From NCBI GenBank assembly GCA_900155495.1, contig FTLJ01000419.1, positions 37,344-101,343 on the forward strand: DNA of 64,000 nucleotides, given 5' to 3'. Made by a program: the position numbers and the translations under genes. The notes beneath the pieces were generated by a model. That model was not told the origin of the DNA and ran no database searches. It was given only the letters and a program-made list of their open reading frames with translations. Source of the stretch: Porogramme epimiltina (lineage: Eukaryota; Basidiomycota; Agaricomycetes; Polyporales; Polyporaceae). This document shows, piece by piece, positions 59,257-64,000 of this stretch. How positions within the stretch are numbered: the stretch's first letter is position 1; the number at the start of each line of letters is the position of its first letter.

Positions 59257-60678
59257 CCGGCGATGTGTCGAGCGGGATGCCATCTCAAATGGTTGGAGGG
59301 GCTGTGTGGCACGCTGCGATGCTGTCCAAGAGACGCTTGGTGAGTGACAGACGCTAAGGTTCAGCGGCGCACCGGACGTCTGGCGCAAACTCCCAGGCCA
59401 CCGCTCGATGGCCAGATCGATGGCACCGCGAAGCCGACATCTGAGAGAACCTCCGACGGATGCCGTTAGAAGGAAACGGAGCTCTTGCGCAATGGTCCGT
59501 GATCCCACGGACTGCATGGAGATTCCCTCGGTGTGGCGCCTACGCGTTCCATCCCGGCGGGGTGCGGGAGCTTGCACCAGGCTGTCGCGCACAGCGGCGT
59601 GTTGTTCCTGGCCACAGCTACGGCCCCGTTGTCGACATTAGGCCAGCGGAAATGCGACATGTGCGCATACGCATCGATGGACACCGTCGCGCAGCATTGA
59701 CACCTCGTTTGGCAGTCTGTCTGTAGTAGCTAGTCGGATTTAGCAGGCACGCGCGAGCGGCTAGGCGGCTGGGGCCGTCGTTGCGTGGCCGGGGGGTCCG
59801 GTGACAAATGGCCAAGAACGGAATTGCTATGATGGACACGATGGAGAGAGGTGGCCTCGAGGCGCCGCTCGCGCGCAAACGCTGCCGCCACGCTGTGCAA
59901 AAAGTGTGCGAAGAAGCAATCGCCGGAGGGTTGAGATGAGATGTCTGGTACAAAGACGATGAGTCAAGGGCTTCTGGAGAGGTGCATGACTCACAAAACT
60001 ATTCCTCAGAACACTGGACATCACTAGTGGGTCGAGGAATCCCGAGTCCTAGTACACGTACACCCGCGGCGTGTGGGAGGCTGGGCGGGGGGTTGGTCGA
60101 GAAGTGTGGGCGGGTACGGGCGGCCAACGTCGTGGCGCCCGGGAGATGCCTGACTCGGCTGATGCGCCCTCCGATTGCGTTCGGAGGGACGGCGGGGCGC
60201 TGCTCTTCCCTGGACCGTGGCCCTGCCCGCCCCGCCATCCTCGCTCTCGACGGGCCTCTACGCGAGCTGTCCTCTCCTCGATGCCCGCAACCGCCCTCGC
60301 GCCCGCCGGGCGTCGTTTCGCCGGTCCCGCACCCTCCTCCTTGGTATTCCCCGCCTCACCGCCCGCCCCATTCTCGGCGCGCCCTCGCGCCCGCCTCCAT
60401 TTGATCCCGCGGCCTCGCGCCCAGCTCCATTTGCATGGTCCACCGCGCTCTGTTCCCCCAAGCTGTGCCGGCGACCCTGGAACTTCATTCTCCTTCAAGC
60501 AATCCAACTCGCTCAGGGGCGCCGCCCGCGCACGATGCGATCTCCCCCTCCTCCAAGTACGCACAGTTGCATCCTGCGGGTACACCGTGGGCCTGAAGGC
60601 GGCGCTGGAGAGCACGGAATGCGGCCCGACCTCGCTGCCCCTCGTCTTCACCATTCTCCGTTCCTGGCCCGCCGCGCC

Positions 60679-60744
60679 GCAGCCCACTTAGGTCCGCGTT
60701 GTAGCCCACTTTGGACCGTGTCGCAGCCCACTCGGGGCCGCGTC
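60679..60744 (+). repeat. 22-nt tandem repeat, three diverged copies
   Basis: Units at 60679-60700, 60701-60722 and 60723-60744 share g(c/t)agcccact followed by a variable g(g)xccg(c/t)gt(c/t) half. They lie outside any called gene. Confidence 0.7.
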
Positions 60745-63700
60745 CCACTCCTTGAAGCGCGAGACCTAGCTCCAACGCCCATAGCATCTCGGAGAAGCAC
60801 AAACGCCCTAGGGCCAGGGGCCTGGATAAGCTTGAACTTGTGATGTTACAGGTGAGCGCCATAAGTTTTTTGTGCTCCGCCCTCGGTCCTAACAGAGTGT
60901 TTGAGGCTCGCCGCTCGGGTTAGCCTCGAGGGTGCTCTTGGAGCGGGGATTGACGTGGCCACACTGTCGCCAGCGCAACCTCCCCCGGAACCGCGCGACC
61001 CCGGTCCACCTGCTTCCATTTTCCCCCTCTTCCCCCCTTCGACAGAAGACAAGGGGATGTTGATGTGGAAGGGAAATGTACGCGGAAGGCAGGGCGCCAT
61101 CCTGCTTTTCGCACGGCTGCATCCCCCGGGTCTTTATCTTGCCCGCTGGAGCGGCCATGGGGGAAGCAGGGGGAGGTTGCATGGAGGTTTGACCATACTA
61201 GTCACGCGTCTTTTTCTCTGAGTGAAAGGCGTAGTACGGGAAACCTTTGATGGCACTCGGTCAGCAGGGTGCAAGTCGTGCGAAAAGTAGGATGACGTCG
61301 TGTTCGCTCCAGCAATACGCGGATGGTGTAACCGGTCCCGCGGTGATGCGCTTGCATCGCTGGGGGGGTCACCATTGTATTCCGGCCGGACATAACGGGC
61401 AAACCGCAAGGCATCGCACCTCACACTTGTAACATCTTGACGTCTCAACGCCTCCTCCCGTGGTCAATCTTTCCATGATAAGCACCTGCACGGCAGAGTC
61501 CCAGGGTGCTATTCGGCCCCACACGGCGTTCTATGTACGGAGCGCAGTGCTGGCGAACACAGATACTGGGCTCCCGCGCCGCCTGCGGGCACGGCCGACG
61601 GCCACGCCTCTACGGCGTCCTTGGAATCATCATCATTATCATCCCAGTCCAGGAGCCGCCCAGGTGAGTTACGCCAACTCTATCGCAAGCTGAAGGTTCT
61701 GACCATGTGCATGCAGCACTGCATTTCCCGCTCTGACGTCGCGTCAATTGCCGTGGCTGGGTCTCTTCCTTGGTTTTTCCGGCGTATGTTTAGGTTCACG
61801 CTCGTGGCGCCGACGCTGGGCTGCGACCTAGGTCTGGCGCGCGCGTCCAAATGCTGACTATCTATTCAGATGGGCGCCGACGCGTGGGGTGAGCGGTGGG
61901 GTACCCCAGCGAAAACCCGGTCGGTAAGAGGCTCGAGATCTCCAGATGTCGTTCCCCGCTTATGGCAAGAATGCAGGATCGTCCCTTCAAAGGGGCGTTT
62001 CATTCTCGAAGTTGCCTTTCTGCCATAAATGAACGCCCTTGGGGCAGTGCCGATCCCGCAAGTCGAACGACGCCAACGAAGCTCGCAAGTCGAGGTACGC
62101 ACGCATCGCGCGCGCTCTGACCATTCTGAGCCGGTGATGACGTCGCGCCCCGCGTTCTTCGCCCAGGGTTCGAGAAGGCGGCGTTGTTCCTGTAGAAGGA
62201 GGCTCGAATGGGGGCCTGTGCCAGAATCTGTCTGGCGGGCTGATAGGCATTCCCGTGCTCCTTCTTCTCGATGCCATCGGCCAGACGCGATCAAGGAAGG
62301 CAAGTCGCGGGAGGCGAATCTGTGAAGGACAGCCTGAAGCCCGCCCGCGGCAGTCGAGGCCATCGAGTTAGGTGAGTGGCGTAAGCACCGCTGTAGCCTG
62401 AATGGTTGGGGCGCGCAGGCGACCGTCATACTGATCTCTAACACCTGTTCATCATTTCGTCTTGCAGCGTTCCCGGACTGCCCGACATCCCTTGATTACC
62501 GTGGGCATCTGGGTCTTGCAGTGGCGAACAGTGCAATCCACGGAGGAGGGCAGGTCACTGCACGCGCGCCGCCGTCGTCAAACTCGTCTCCTCGGCAGGC
62601 GAACACCAGCGACCCCGACACTGAGACACCGCGACGCATCGCCCACACGTCCACCTCCTCTCCACCACCAGTGTCTCCCGCCCTTCTTCTCGACAATCCC
62701 AGATGGGTGGCCTCGATCGCACAGAAGGAAGAGACCGCAGAGCCCCCGCCCTTGTACTTTCCCCCGCCCAACGCGCCGGGTGACCTCGACCACCCGCCCC
62801 ATTCTCGCGTCCGCGCCACCCGTCGTTTGCGGCCCGCGCCCTCGGCGCCACGTTCCCTCGACGGCCGCCCCAACGCCCCGCCCAACTCAATCAACTCAAT
62901 CACCCCCGTCGCCCGCCCACCGCGGCCGCTATTCCAGCCCAGCACCGCCCCCCGCGGCGGACCGAGGGCCAGTCCTGCCCGCGCGCGCCGCGGCACGTCG
63001 CGCGCCTGTGCGCCCAGATCTGAAGCTTGAAGTCGCACCAGGGTCAGGCCCGGCCGAAGTCAACCTGCCCAACGGCCGAGCGCGCGGGCTGCAACGCCGA
63101 CGGCGAGTCTGAGCCTCAGGTTTGGCCCTTGCGGACCCGCCTCCCCGGCGTGCCTCGCGGCCCCGGCGTCGGATCGCCCTCCCCTCGCCTGGACGCGGCG
63201 CAGAGCGACCGCGGGGGAGCCGTGGCACTGCGGGGTCGGAGAGGGAGCGCGCGCCGGGTCGGGCCGCGGGGCCGTCCGGGCCGCTCTCACACGTGTCCGA
63301 GCCGGAGAAGAGGCGATTCGGAGAAGCAAAGCGTCTGAAGTCGATGCTGGCGTAGGATCTTGACGTGGCCCGCATCCTCCGCGCACGCCGGCGTCGGCGT
63401 AGAGTGTTCTACCGGCCGGAGACCTCGGGCTACTACACTGTGGCATCGGAATAGGGCTATGTAGGAGGTTATTCGCGTTGGTGGGCCGTCGGTGCAGTGA
63501 TTGGGCTCGCTGGGTGGCTCGTCCGACGTGTACGGGTGCGCTTCTAAGGCGCCCTGACGCGTCCGACGCGTGCTTCTATGGCTTCCCTCTGCGGCGAGGC
63601 GGGGTGTCGAGCACATGGGTGGGTGGCTGCGGGACGCGACAACACGTTTTGCGGTGCTCGCAGGAGATTCGGCGTGTCCGTGTCCGTGACGTTGGGTTTA

Positions 63701-63822
63701 TGATACAGGGATGCGCTATGATACACAGTGCGTCAAATAAACACGGCCACGATGCCCTCGCCGCTCGCATGCTTTGGATGAACGATTATCTAGAACCGCG
63801 GCTGTCCGCGAGGCGTGCCCGC

Positions 63823-63917
63823 TCAAGGCTTCATCTTTCCGTGCACCACAGCCTGCACGTCGCTCGAGCTCAACTTGGCGTCGCTTGTGGCGGCCGTATC
63901 GCGGCCCTTGGGATCCT
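63823..63917 (-). CDS. Last exon of a gene continuing past the right edge (partial)
   Basis: The minus strand reads DPKGRDTAATSDAKLSS, then SDVQAVVHGKMKP and a TGA. It is preceded by a strong polypyrimidine tract and cctccag acceptor (63918-63930 and beyond). The composition is protein-like and the frame fits one exon of 95 nt. The product cannot be named from this short tail. Confidence 0.45.
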
Positions 63918-64000
63918 CTGGAGGGGTAAGAAGGGGGAGAAGGGGGAGAGGGGGGGGGGCGTGCCCGCGGCTGAGCAGAGAGCTGGGAACAGAACGCGGG

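Larger units (their letters stand above)
59045..63822. other. 4.8-kb gene-poor tract with C-rich low complexity
   Basis: After the promoter of the adenylation gene no confident gene is seen. Two C-rich, A-poor stretches (about 60170-60480 and 62560-62960) keep long frames open on both strands, so their 200-codon frames mean little. A 22-nt tandem repeat lies at 60679-60744 and an atc-type microsatellite near 61625-61641. Confidence 0.45.

Noticed and set aside
60049..60691. Opposing open frames of over 200 codons on both strands
   Set aside because: Both arise from a C-rich, A-poor tract with few possible stop codons; the peptides are Pro/Arg/Ala low complexity.
62462..63112. 216-codon plus-strand frame
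   Set aside because: Same C-rich composition effect, with another long frame overlapping on the minus strand; no domain.

Overview
The window looks like nuclear DNA of a filamentous basidiomycete, most likely an Agaricomycete and possibly a polypore (the order is inference). The signs are gene-dense GC-rich sequence, short spliceosomal introns (about 50-70 nt, GT-AG with a few GC-AG), TATA-like promoters, intact orthologues of universal eukaryotic genes, and families typical of mushroom-forming fungi: Egh16-like secreted proteins, one-TM Cys-rich cell-surface proteins, expanded P450s and SDRs, and an NRPS-like adenylating enzyme.

Layout. 0-10 kb: a Cys-rich single-pass membrane protein, two Egh16-like secreted proteins tail to tail, phosphopantothenate-cysteine ligase (CAB2). 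10-14 kb: tRNA-Gly(GCC), the mRNA export adaptor Yra1/ALYREF divergent from Pol III subunit Rpc31. 14-21 kb: a short-chain dehydrogenase (SDR-A), an unrecognised secreted protein, cytochrome P450-A. 21-24.6 kb: no confident gene. 24.6-30 kb: Cue3/ASCC2 and a paralogue of the first membrane protein. 32-44.6 kb: housekeeping block with Ubc4/5, Gpi17/PIG-S, the Snt1/NCoR-like corepressor, PIN4-type parvulin and Rli1/ABCE1. 45-59 kb: two tandem NAD(P)-dependent reductases, SDR-B, the farnesyltransferase alpha subunit (RAM2), protein isoaspartyl methyltransferase, P450-B and a stand-alone adenylation enzyme. 59-64 kb: a gene-poor tract with low-complexity C-rich sequence, and the last exon of a gene running off the right edge.

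Two themes stand out. First, duplication: five families occur exactly twice (membrane protein, Egh16, SDR, P450, reductase), and the SDR and P450 pairs repeat the same order and orientation about 34 kb apart. Second, gene structure: both SDR copies need a 7-nt microexon to keep frame, and the Yra1 orthologue has a 385-nt intron, far longer than its neighbours, recalling the autoregulatory intron of yeast YRA1. The reductases, SDRs, P450s and adenylating enzyme could serve specialised metabolism, but they are interleaved with housekeeping genes and a shared pathway is only a hypothesis. Exon boundaries were worked out by hand from splice motifs, frame and family conservation; where given, exon lengths sum to a multiple of three.
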